Shown one piece after another: positions 11,979 through 20,620 of a DNA stretch of 27,683 bases. Position 1 is the first letter of the stretch; each line of letters opens with the position of its first letter. Location: NCBI GenBank assembly GCA_036897485.1, contig JAYMTF010000973.1, positions 1-27,683 of the forward strand, written 5' to 3'. The translations under genes and the position numbers were made by a program. Below the pieces are notes generated by a model. That model saw only the letters and a program-made list of their open reading frames with translations, made no database searches and was not told where the DNA came from. This stretch comes from Pelargonium nanum. Its lineage: Eukaryota > Streptophyta > Magnoliopsida > Geraniales > Geraniaceae.

Positions 11979-12103
11979 TGTTTCCGAATACCTTGCTGCC
12001 GCTGTTGAATCACCGCCGACGAAACCTTGAAAAACCCTAAACCCTAGCGTGCCCTAGAAGACAGTACCCACCGACAGATGAGAGAGCCCGCGGTTTTAGA
12101 GAG

Positions 12104-12115
12104 ACGGTGAAGTTT
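12104..12115. repeat. Target site duplication of LINE-B, right copy
   Basis: Exact copy of ACGGTGAAGTTT at 6805-6816, abutting the 5' end of LINE-B. Confidence 0.82.
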
Positions 12116-12133
12116 AGTTGGTAAAGGTTTGGG

Positions 12134-12135
12134 TT

Positions 12136-12166
<31 letters not shown>

Positions 12167-12176
12167 GTTTTTTTTT
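12134..12176. repeat. (GTTTT)n microsatellite
   Basis: T-rich run with about five GTTTT/GTTTTT units inside MULE-A, between the LINE-B duplication and the right arm. Confidence 0.9.
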
Positions 12177-12215
12177 CAGTTCTCAAAAACGTTGCAGTTT
12201 TGAAATAATTGAAAC

Positions 12216-12439
12216 CAAAAATGTGGCTTTTTGGTGTTTCAAAGTGAAATGGCTGACGTAGTGGACGAGATGATGTGGCGTGCTGACTTGGATGTGTGAG
12301 ATGACGTGAAAGATGGGTGATAGCAGGTCACATAGATCAAAATGTTGAAGTCTCAATTCAGGGTTCAAAACAAATAAAAATCATAAATAATGGTCAACTC
12401 TAAAAGTTAGAACAAGCTCAAGACGTCTATAATTTAACC
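12216..12439 (-). repeat. MULE-A right terminal inverted arm
   Basis: Reverse complement of the left arm at 6271-6487, with scattered substitutions and small indels. It ends AATTTAACC at 12439. Confidence 0.82.
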
Positions 12440-12450
12440 TATTTTATTGA
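12440..12450. repeat. Target site duplication of MULE-A, right copy
   Basis: TATTTTATTGA, matching 6260-6270 at ten of eleven positions. It lies 296 bp before the CCDC25 ATG. Confidence 0.85.
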
Positions 12451-12715
12451 GGTAGGAAATGCATCTAATTCAGTGTATCATTATTGTGGAGTTTTTGGGT
12501 AATGTAGAATAAAAAACACTGTTTTTCAAAGGAAGTGCAAGTGGAGAAGAAATCTGCCTCAGATTATGGCATTAAAATACAAATGGAATAAAGAACCTTA
12601 TGAGAAATAACCAGCTAATAATTTTCTATATTCCGATTTTGACTTCAACTTTCGGCTTATCTTCGAATCTACTCTTCAACCAAATTAAAGCCTCTCCCCC
12701 AATTCCCAAATCTCC

Positions 12716-12724
12716 AAACCCTAA
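12716..12724 (+). promoter_or_regulatory. Telo-box-like motif in the CCDC25 leader
   Basis: AAACCCTAA lies 22 bp before the start codon, in a pyrimidine-rich leader. The telo-box is a known plant cis-element near start sites of translation- and growth-related genes. Its function here is inferred from position only. Confidence 0.45.
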
Positions 12725-12746
12725 CTCTTCGATTTGTGAAGAAAAT

Positions 12747-14775
12747 ATGGTATTCTACTTCAAAGCCTGCCCGGAGGTAGGCGACTACACCATCTTCATG
12801 GGTCTCGACAAGTTCGAGAACGAGGAGCTCATCAAATACGGCTTCCCGGAAGACATCTGGTACTATTTATCTTCAATTTTACAAACCCTATCTCTTCGAT
12901 TGTTGGTTGTCTTCAAATTAAGTAATTTGCGTTTGGATGTTCGAATTTGAGAATCAATTTGTTAATTTCCATGTTTGATTGCAGGTTCCATGTCGACAAA
13001 ATGTCTTCTGCTCATGTTTATGTGAGACTGCACAAAGGCCAGACTATTGATGATATAAGCGAGGCTTTGCTGGAAGATTGTGCTCAGCTTGTCAAAGCCA
13101 ATTCCATCCAAGGCAAAGTCTACACTCACCTTTTCAATTTTTTTATTACTTGCTCTGTTCCCAAAATATGTGTCTCGTTTATATTTTTAGAAAAATTAAG
13201 GAAAAGTTAGTTAATGTGATATATTTACTCTTGCAACCTCGTGATCATGTGTTAAGGGATACTAACTAACTTGTTATAGGATACTATTAACAATTCATGC
13301 ATAATTAACTTAAAAGGAAATATGACTTTCATTTTGGGACAAACATTGAAAACAAAAGGACACTCATTTTGTGATGTATTTGTTTAGGCACTATTGATGT
13401 TGGTGTTGTTTTGATTGTATGGCAGGCAACAAAGTGAACAACATTGATGTTGTTTACACTCCCTGGTCCAATCTCAAGAAAACTGCCTCCATGGATGTTG
13501 GCCAAGTTGGTTTCCACAACCCCAAGATGGTAAGCTTCTAACCGTAACTTTTGGAGAAGGAATCAATGTGATCGTATGAGTTAAATGCCTTAAGTAGCAC
13601 GGTGTTGTTTTGGTTAGTCTTATGCTAGTCTAGTTGTTTTTGCTATATACAATGCCGTAGGTACAAGTAGTCAGCGTTTGAGCCTTTTGGCTGTCTTTTT
13701 GTATTTCTTGGACATCAAGCCTGTTGGATCTGGAGTTTGTTAGGGAATCCAGTTCAGTAATTTGCTGTGCAAGGTTTTGAGTCTCTGTCTCTCTCTGGAT
13801 TTGTATAATTCATTCTGATCAATAGTGAATTGTGCCTCTGATAGGTTTGGCTTTGTATACAGAGATTGGGTGTGCGTGCTGGAGTAAATTCGAATTCATT
13901 TCTCTGTGAATTAGCTTAATTGTTTAGTTCTGTGTTAAGACCACAACATGTCGTAGGGATAAGTAGTTAGCATTAAAAGCTTTTGCAGCACTAACTTGCA
14001 TGTGTGTTCCGCTCACACCTACAACTGATATTTTACTGATTATGATGCTTTATGTAGGTTCGGACTGTGAGAGTTGAGAAGCGAATGAATGAGGTAGTTA
14101 ATAGATTGAACAAGACCAAAGTAGAAAGAACGGTTGATTTGAAAGGTGATTTTGCAATTTCCTTCTCTTTTGATGTTTTTATGTCAATTTTTTGGTCATA
14201 TAGTTTTGATAGATAGTTTGTCTGCATTGGTATTTAAAAATTGAAGCTATACACATCACTTTCCATATCTCTGTGTGACTTGAATGGCTAATTGCTGATG
14301 TGTATACCTTTAACTGCAGGTGAACGAGAAGCAGCTAATGCAGCCGAAAGAGCAGAGAGGAAACTACAGCTGAGAGATAAAGCAAGTCTCGTTTTTTTTC
14401 ATTTAATGGTTTCTTGCCTTTTCATCAAAGTTGTTGAAAATATATAGTCGTTATGCACTTTTAAAAAAAAATATATCTTTGGCTATAAGCAATACATGTT
14501 TTGGAATCAAAGGAATGTCTTTTTTCGTGAAAACCTAAAATGTATTGTTCAATCTATGAACTATCTAAAAGGGATTGCCAATTAACCTCATTAATAAGAC
14601 TGTTTTTTAATTGTGATTACAGAAACGACGTGAGGAGATGGATCGGCTTGAAAAGGAGAGACAAGCAGAGCAAAGGAGCTACAAGGGGTTGATGGTCTCT
14701 GAAAAGATGACATCAAACAAAGAAATTGCATCGGCAAACAAGTCGTTGCAGGAACTGGAAGAGGACTTCATGTGA
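12747..14775 (+). CDS. CCDC25: CCDC25-like protein (NFACT-R/DUF814 domain plus coiled coil), 6 exons, 215 aa
   Basis: Coding exons are 12747-12859, 12985-13112, 13426-13529, 14058-14145, 14320-14381 and 14623-14775. They join in frame to 648 nt, ending TGA. The start gives [20 protein letters not shown], the usual N-terminus of the family. Residues 1 to about 115 form the NFACT-R (DUF814) domain, with [31 protein letters not shown] and [11 protein letters not shown]. From about 117 to 185 the protein is highly charged and probably coiled coil ([20 protein letters not shown]). It ends [10 protein letters not shown]. The length fits human CCDC25 (208 aa). The plant function is not established; the domain is shared with the Rqc2/NEMF ribosome-quality-control family. 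Introns 1, 3 and 4 are GT-AG. Introns 2 (AAG|GCAAAG) and 5 (AAA|GCAAGT) are GC-AG. An in-frame ATG at 12600 would add 49 residues but lies outside the conserved start. Confidence 0.95.
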
Positions 14776-16198
14776 GCACATTGGATAAAGAAATGGGTGT
14801 TTCAGGTGTTTCCTTACCTTGTTCTGTTTGTGATTCTGCTAATGGACTGGAGGTCAAGTTTAATTATACTTGCCATATGTTGTATCTTGTTAAATCATGA
14901 AATATATATTTGATCTTCATTCGGTTGTCCCGTCATAAATTCATATTAGATTCATCAAGAAAAAGGTTCTTAGCCGTTTGATTACTTTAGATAATTCTGT
15001 TTTATTTTGGTAGAAATTATGCCATCTAATTGATATTGGTATAAATATTGACTTTGTATGCTATGTTTGTAAATTGAGTTTAGAGTTTAAGAGTGGGAAG
15101 ATGTGTCCATGTATTTATATTTTGGGATGTAGTTGTCCATGTAAAATTATTTACCAAGATTCCTGTTTTCATATTCTTTTTACTTGAGATGTAGATTTGA
15201 GGAATTCATTATTGTTTAAAATCAATTAAAATCTTCATATGGAGAACATGTGTTTCAAGTTTAAATCAAGTTATGGGTTAAAATGATTTTCTCTCCTCTG
15301 GACTGCTACTTTTTTTGTCTTTAGCCGCTAATTAGGGTTCGGCATGGTATGAGCCTTCGACTCGTCTATTTTTTAAAATTAAACTCATGTTATCGGTTGT
15401 TACCGGCTTTGATGTTCTACATCAGTTTAGGGTGATACGTCATCATCATGCCACCTAATATTTTAGTCCATGTCAGACTCCACTTACGATAGATGGAACG
15501 AAAACGTTTCATTTTTTATGAGATAACAACATCTGAAACTCTCCTATCTCCTTGTTTGCCCATGCAAGCTCGACCTTGGTCAACTGATCACTACACAGAG
15601 GGAGAGAAGAAATAGTAAGGTAGTCGGAAAAAATGCAAAATAAACGACAACAAAGAAAAAATGCAAGTTGGGTACAAAGAAAGAAGGCAAGTTGGGGAAC
15701 TATTTGCCACTTCCAAAGAGCTTCATTTTAGGCTCAACGGGCAAAATGCTACAGCAAAACCAAGCAATGAGACGAGATGCAATGTAGAATCTTGCTGCCA
15801 TTAAACGTTGTAGTAAAATTCGACCGAGACTACATATAAGATGGAACGAAAAACTGGGCACCTCTGAGTGTGTCTTTCGCTCCACGCACAATTATGCCCC
15901 GAGCAATCCATAAGCCTCGAAAGTAATCTGAGTCCTCGACTTAAGATTGTTGGCTCACACCACCCATGCCAATTAGACCCTGAGGTTCTTGATCTTTTCT
16001 TCCTTTAAACACTGTTACGCTGTCCTTCTAGATTTCCATAGCTTGGTGTTGCATTTTGAGGGACGGGAGACACCCCTTGGCGGTGCCAACCACCAAGGCA
16101 AGAGTGGAATGAACTCAACGCTCATATATCTAAAGCTCACATCCCGATATGTCCATATTATATTTTTTTCCCCGACTCCCATTTAACTATTCATCATT
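14776..16198. other. Intergenic region downstream of CCDC25, no gene recognised
   Basis: The first few hundred bases should hold the 3' UTR of the CCDC25 gene; no single poly(A) signal stands out. A 63-codon minus-strand frame at 15891-15700 (ending LPVEPKMKLFGSGK) was not recognised and has no supporting context. Sequence around 15480-15540 and 15840 shares GATGGAACGAAAA, so the region is probably repeat-derived. Confidence 0.45.
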
Positions 16199-16258
16199 CT
16201 CCACTTGACTTCCTATTTTTGAATTTCCCTCCACTTGACTTCCTATTTTTGAATTTCC
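16199..16258. repeat. Exact 30-bp tandem duplication
   Basis: A unit starting CTCCACTTGACTTCC occurs twice head to tail (16199-16228 and 16229-16258) with no mismatch, indicating a recent local duplication. Confidence 0.95.
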
Positions 16259-17007
16259 AAAGGAGCTGTTATTATTTTATTTTACACATTCTCATGTGTT
16301 CTTTTGTATATATCTTTTTTAACAGCTCTCTAAATTTTGCTTTTGCAAAAGAAGAAGCCTTTTACATGGACTCATAATTACACCCACTACCAAGCATGTG
16401 TAATTCCCAAACCCCTCTCAAGTTGAGTTTCATCTTTCTTAAATGATACACCGAGTTGAAAATCAATCAAACGAGTTCAAACTTATATAGGGAATTATAA
16501 CAAAAGGGCACATAAGCATATATTGCGGGTTCAAGAACAAAAAGTGTAGCTCAAAATGGGTGACTAAGGATATAAAATTTTGGATGAGCTATTTAGCTCA
16601 AACAATCCAAGAATGATCTTGATTGTTTCTCTTAAGTTAAGCCTTCTAGTCGTTTCGTCTCAAAATTCGACTCAACAAATTCTATAATTTTTAACCCACA
16701 CAACTAATCCAAAACATGTTTCTACCACTACGCTCACAAAGGTTCAAAATTCCAAGGACTATAAGTGCTCAAACTACTCGTACATTTATCAAAATTCGTT
16801 CACTCACTTGTTTCAGATCATACTTATTTATGCATTTTTAAGCAACAACAGATCAATCAAAAATTTACAGCACCGAGCACTACTAAAAATATGGACCAAA
16901 ACAAACTCGAAATGGCTCAAACACTATCAAAATTTGCATGCAATTTTTATTATAAAAAAATACCAAAAATAACAACAACAAAAAGTCATAAAATGACCCT
17001 CAAAAGG
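16259..17007. other. Non-coding, probably dispersed-repeat DNA
   Basis: AT-rich, no credible coding frame. The texture (many CTCAAA/AATTC phrases with no open frame) suggests the non-coding part of an old plant repeat, and 18531-19700 has a similar texture beyond the LINE-C and MULE-B insertions. I cannot name a family. Confidence 0.3.
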
Positions 17008-17609
17008 TCCGGGAAATTCTCAACTAAGAAGGCGTATGACCTTCTCTGCTCTCGTCTTCCTCATTTGCGTTTTGCAAGTCACAAATTGATTTAGAAGCAT
17101 CATGTTCCTTCAAACACTCAAAATTTTGCTTGCCTTGCCACTTCGAATAGCATTCTATCTCGTGTTTTCTTAATCACAGGGGCATTTTGCCTTCGAATTC
17201 GGACGTCTCCTGTAAGATATGTGATTCGGGAGTGGAGGAATGTTCTCATTTAATTACCCATTATTGTTGGGTTTCTCGGGTCTGGTCTGGGGTGTTTCAA
17301 TGGTGCTCGGTTTCTTTAGCTTCTCCGGCAACCTGTTATGCTCTCTTGGATGAGTTGGATGCTTGGTCGTCTGTCCTTTCCGGTGGCTCTCTATGCCGGA
17401 AGTTATGTGATGCCCTCTGCCCTGAGATTATCTGGCATATTTGGCTAGCTCGGAACTACTTCCTCTTTAAAAACAAAGTAGTCGGTGTTGAGGAGGCGGT
17501 TTTGAAAATCAAAAGTTCCAGCTCTGTTCTCTTAAGTGTGGGTCCTGGAGGTTCTGTTTCTTTCTCATTTGATGTTTGGTGTAAGGACTCAATTACAATT
17601 TTAGGCTAA
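17008..17609 (+). pseudogene. LINE-C ORF2 C-terminal fragment (zf-RVT region)
   Basis: The N-terminal part at 17008-17090 ends at a stop, then at least one more frame change follows. From 17187 the frame reads PSNSDVSCKICDSGVEECSH, a C-x2-C zinc-binding motif with downstream His. It continues with VWSGVFQWCSVSL and EIIWHIWLARNYFLFKNK, the usual WxIWxxRN-type motif of plant LINE zf-RVT regions, and stops at 17609. It is a fragment of a reverse transcriptase polyprotein with no catalytic residues left. Confidence 0.75.
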
Positions 17610-17688
17610 TTTTGTGTTCACCTCTTTGAGGTTTTGTACTTTTATTCACCCTTCTCGGATTTTTAATAAAAGTACCGCTTGATTATAG
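17008..17688 (+). mobile_element. LINE-C, 5'-truncated LINE of a family seemingly without RNase H
   Basis: Only the 3' end of ORF2 and the tail remain. The coding part reads RSGKFSTKKAYDLL, then a zinc-binding segment, then a long open frame to the stop at 17609. The tail after the stop (GTTTTGTACTTTTATTCACC, ATTTTTAATAAAAG) is typical of plant LINE 3' ends. No RNase H follows the zinc-binding region, unlike LINE-A, B, D and E, so this is a different lineage. The 5' border is uncertain. Confidence 0.75.
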
Positions 17689-17697
17689 AAAAATAAT
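17689..17697. repeat. Target site duplication of MULE-B, left copy
   Basis: AAAAATAAT, repeated exactly at 18522-18530. It lies at the A-rich end of the LINE-C tail. Confidence 0.88.
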
Positions 17698-17796
17698 GAG
17701 AAAACTACAAATGGCTACCCAAAACTAGACATTTTTTGCGTTGACTACCCCTAAACTAATTTTCATAACTTTGGGCTACCCTAAACTACCCAGAGC
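17698..17796 (+). repeat. MULE-B left terminal inverted repeat
   Basis: Begins GAGAAAACTAC. Pairs with 18419-18521 in reverse complement (GGGGAAATTAC). Confidence 0.88.
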
Positions 17797-18418
17797 ATAT
17801 TATGTCAGTTAACTTTACAGAAATTTACTCTCTCATCATGTGCACTGCACATGACTTGCAAAAAAAATTTAAATGACAACTTTACCCTTCTTCTTCATTA
17901 TTGTTCAAGAACAAGTATATCAATGTTCGCCGAAAAATTCAAAGTTTCGCCGGGAACTTCAAACAATTTGCATATTGTGTCAGAATTCCTTAATTTTCTC
18001 ATTTGTTTAGTTTATTTTAATCTAATTTCAATATTTTGAAAAATTCACACATGTGTGTGTTACGTACTTCCAATTTGCACAACAAGTCACATACACCAAC
18101 TCAAATATCAAACACAAAATTGCACCCAAAAAATTCCATATTTCATATGGATTTCACTAAAAATTTCAGATCTTCTCCCAGTGGTGATGAGACCATATCT
18201 GTAAAAGGTCGTTCATGGAGAGGAGGTAGGTGGTGGTGGTCTGACTGCGAAGTGTGATGGAGGTCATTGGCGAGGTCGAACCCATGCCACGAAAAAGAGA
18301 AGAAAATGAAGACGAAGTCTGTGATGGAGACGGATGAGCCACTGCTGGTGTTGGAGTGAATGTTTAAATGGCATTTTGGTCATTTGTTATTTTAACTAAC
18401 GGAATGTGGACAAAACGG

Positions 18419-18521
18419 GCTCTGGGTAGTTTAGGGTAGCCCAAAGTTACGAAAATTAATTTAGAGGTAGCCAACACAAAAGATGTCTAGTTCTGAGTAA
18501 CCATCAGTACGTAATTTCCCC
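18419..18521 (-). repeat. MULE-B right terminal inverted repeat
   Basis: Reverse complement of the left end, differing by roughly 15 substitutions and small indels. Confidence 0.88.
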
Positions 18522-18530
18522 AAAAATAAT
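18522..18530. repeat. Target site duplication of MULE-B, right copy
   Basis: AAAAATAAT, an exact match to 17689-17697. Confidence 0.88.
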
Positions 18531-19729
18531 AACCTGGCTCGAGGAAGCTCCCAAAATTTGAAGATATTTACATATCTTCTTTTCTAAAGCAAGAAAAATC
18601 CTCCATAAAATCTTGGTAAGGAATATACATGTCATCGATACAATCTCCTAAACTAGTGACGCAATCAACTTTTTTCTCCTTACGGATGTGTTGGCAGCTC
18701 ACACAACTCCATATATCATCCTATGCATAAAAAGAAAATAAAATACGCAAAAAGAGAGAAATAAAAAAACATTCACCCAATCGTGTTAAACTGAAGTTTT
18801 CATCAAGAACTACTCGTACACACGAACAAATATTTCTTACACATCCTCACTTAATACACTTATTCCCAAAACAATTATCATTACACCTATTATGCACCAT
18901 GCAGTGAAATGATCGAGGATGCCCCTTCGCCTGAGGGAGTGGATCAATTGTTTCAATGCAACCCGAGAGATGTTGGCATGATATAGAAATTTGTTGCTCG
19001 CATGATCACTGAACTCGTATACATTTCCCATGCAACTCAAGTCGAGAATCAATGTAATAAATATTTATTAATACTTGTTCAATTGATCAAAAACATTTGG
19101 TGTCTGAAAAAGTTAATCTCCATGAAGTGCTTCGACTACCAAAAACCCCTAACAACCTTTACCCTCTACACAGGTTCACTTCTTATCTCCATCGTCCACC
19201 TTACCATGAAGACTTGGAAATCGTATATTGACTTTTGAAATACATACCACTCTTAGTATGCCACATGCTCTTTCTCTTTTTAGCCCACAATGTGACAAAT
19301 TCTTCGACCAAACAATTAAGACTCGTTGAAACGAAACTATTCGAAAAATGACACAATATATTGCACAACATTGTAACTCGGAAGCATCATATTAACCTCA
19401 AACACACAATATTTTGTTAAAAATGATTCCACAAATAGACACGACCCGAATTTCGAGTGGCTTACATAAAAATAGATTTCTTCTCATAAAAAACAGTTGG
19501 ACATATGTTCATTTAGATGAGACATCTTGAATTCGCATGACTAATTAATCATCAACCTAAAGTTCCTCCAAAAGGACTGCACGCGTCTTTTCATCTAAAA
19601 GTCTTATTTAGATGACTGATAGGGCCCTACATGCCCTTTTTCAAGTCATTTCTGACTCGTTATAAAATCGAATACCCTTCCATCACGGTATAGAAGTGTG
19701 GACAAAAGTCGTTACTGCTCAAAAACATT
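18531..19729. other. Non-coding, probably dispersed-repeat DNA
   Basis: About 1.2 kb without a credible gene. Short open frames at 18837-19052 (minus) and 19002-19238 (plus) overlap each other and show no recognisable motif. Its texture is like 16259-17007, so both may be halves of one older repeat split by LINE-C and MULE-B. Confidence 0.3.
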
Positions 19730-19975
19730 TTCCCTTCAAATTCGTATTGAATTAGCATCGTTGTACTTTTGCCTCGGGCCACCCTTTCCGTAATTCAATT
19801 TGTATTACTTATGCAGATTGATAGGAAGTTTGCAAAGGTGTTTCGGTCACTTTTTAGCAACCGACGGTATCCAATGACCGATAACAATCATAAATTTTTG
19901 GTGTTTGTACTCTTTCATTCCCTCTTCGGGTTTTTTATTAATAGAGTGTCAATTGCTTATAAAAACCAATAATAA
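19730..19975 (+). mobile_element. LINE 3' tail remnant
   Basis: The end, GTTTGTACTCTTTCATTCCC then CTTCGGGTTTTTTATTAATAG, resembles the LINE-C tail at about 17630-17680. No recognisable coding part remains and the 5' border is approximate. It is likely a short 5'-truncated insertion of a family related to LINE-C. Confidence 0.45.
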
Positions 19976-20620
19976 ATCTTAAAATAAAATAATAATAAAA
20001 CTGTAATAAATTGAAGGTTGTAATACCTCAGTCTAGGCAATAAAATATGTGCAGCTAGATATCACAACTTACCCTTCAAGAAAAGAGAACTCAATTTGAT
20101 GCAATCCATAGAAACAAAGGTGCAAGCATTAAAGAGAAATATTGTGATAATTGGTCCCAATCCACCTCCTTTTTATAATAGGTCCCCTATGGTCTTACTT
20201 AAAATGGAAAAAACATTAAATAAGTGACAGTGAAATTACTTAATCTTGATTTGAAAATATATTAAAATAAATATCCTACTATCTCTTTTGTGACCATGTT
20301 AAAAGAGTTGACCAAAATAGGTTTGCATCTAAATATAATGACACCTTCACTAAAGTGTGAATCAAGAAAACAACATTTCTGAATTGGTTGGGTATGTTTG
20401 GAGTGTTTGACAGCTCAATATACCAGATTTAGTTTTCACCCAGAATGAATAATATCAAATATTAACACATAAAAAAGCATGAATTGCAAAGTTCTGAGGA
20501 AGCTGAAACAAGTACTTCTATAACCAAAAGAATTTTGTTACATGACATAACCAATCTGTAGAACTAGTAGAATGATTATAGCACAACTCTAAGAAAAAGG
20601 GAAAACAAATGGTAAGCATC
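19976..20620. other. 3' flank of the TauE/SafE gene, no other gene
   Basis: AT-rich. The part next to 20620 should hold the 3' UTR of the minus-strand transporter gene. No repeat family or open frame stands out. Confidence 0.5.

Larger units (their letters stand above)
6817..12103 (-). mobile_element. LINE-B, L1-clade non-LTR retrotransposon, full length, moderately decayed
   Basis: This element is read on the minus strand: a leader of about 125 bp, ORF1 (11978-11271), a 290-bp linker, ORF2 (10980-6893) and a 3' tail ending ...CTTTCCGCTACAAA. Its length of 5287 bp is the same as LINE-A. A 12-bp exact target site duplication brackets it and it lies inside MULE-A. Damage is lighter than in LINE-A: one in-frame stop in ORF1 and several frameshifts in ORF2. 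This points to a more recent but still inactive copy. Its RNase H end is close in sequence to the stub LINE-D at 24742-25067, so both come from one family active in this genome. Confidence 0.93.
6271..12439. mobile_element. MULE-A, non-autonomous Mutator-like element interrupted by LINE-B
   Basis: The ends are inverted repeats, GGTTAAATT at 6271 and AATTTAACC at 12439. The arms stay alignable for about 220 bp with small gaps, for example TTTGTTTTGAACCCT, ACATTTTGATC.ATGTGAC and GTCAGCACGCCACATCA on both sides. The duplication is 9-11 bp. Without LINE-B and one copy of its duplication the element would be about 870 bp. No MURA-like transposase is present, so it was moved in trans. LINE-B sits in its interior and is therefore younger. 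The right end is about 300 bp from the CCDC25 start codon, in keeping with the known preference of this superfamily for 5' ends of genes. Confidence 0.85.
17698..18521. mobile_element. MULE-B, 824-bp non-autonomous Mutator-like element
   Basis: Inverted arms of about 100 bp (17698-17796 against 18419-18521) share long near-identical blocks such as AACTTTGGGCTACCCTAAAC and TACCCAGAGC. The flanks carry an exact 9-bp duplication. No transposase is encoded. The interior has short open frames (17851-18039 and 18036-18257) of no recognised family, plus a purine-rich GGAGGTAGGTGGTGGTGG stretch that could be captured DNA. It inserted at the tail of LINE-C, so it is younger than LINE-C. Confidence 0.9.

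Noticed and set aside
13329-14227. Minus-strand open frames at 13517-13329 and 14227-14033
   Set aside because: They overlap well-supported CCDC25 exons on the plus strand and have no family features.
16069-16106. Short palindrome TTGGCGGTGCCAA with CCTTGG/CCAAGG around it
   Set aside because: Small hairpin without terminator, miRNA-length arms or target context; likely repeat debris.
18036-18257. Plus-strand 73-codon frame in MULE-B
   Set aside because: Begins in low-complexity DNA and has no recognised domain; kept only as a hint of captured DNA.
16259-19729. Possible LTR-retrotransposon remnant flanking LINE-C
   Set aside because: Only a general resemblance in texture; no LTR pair, primer site or coding domain visible, so no call was made.
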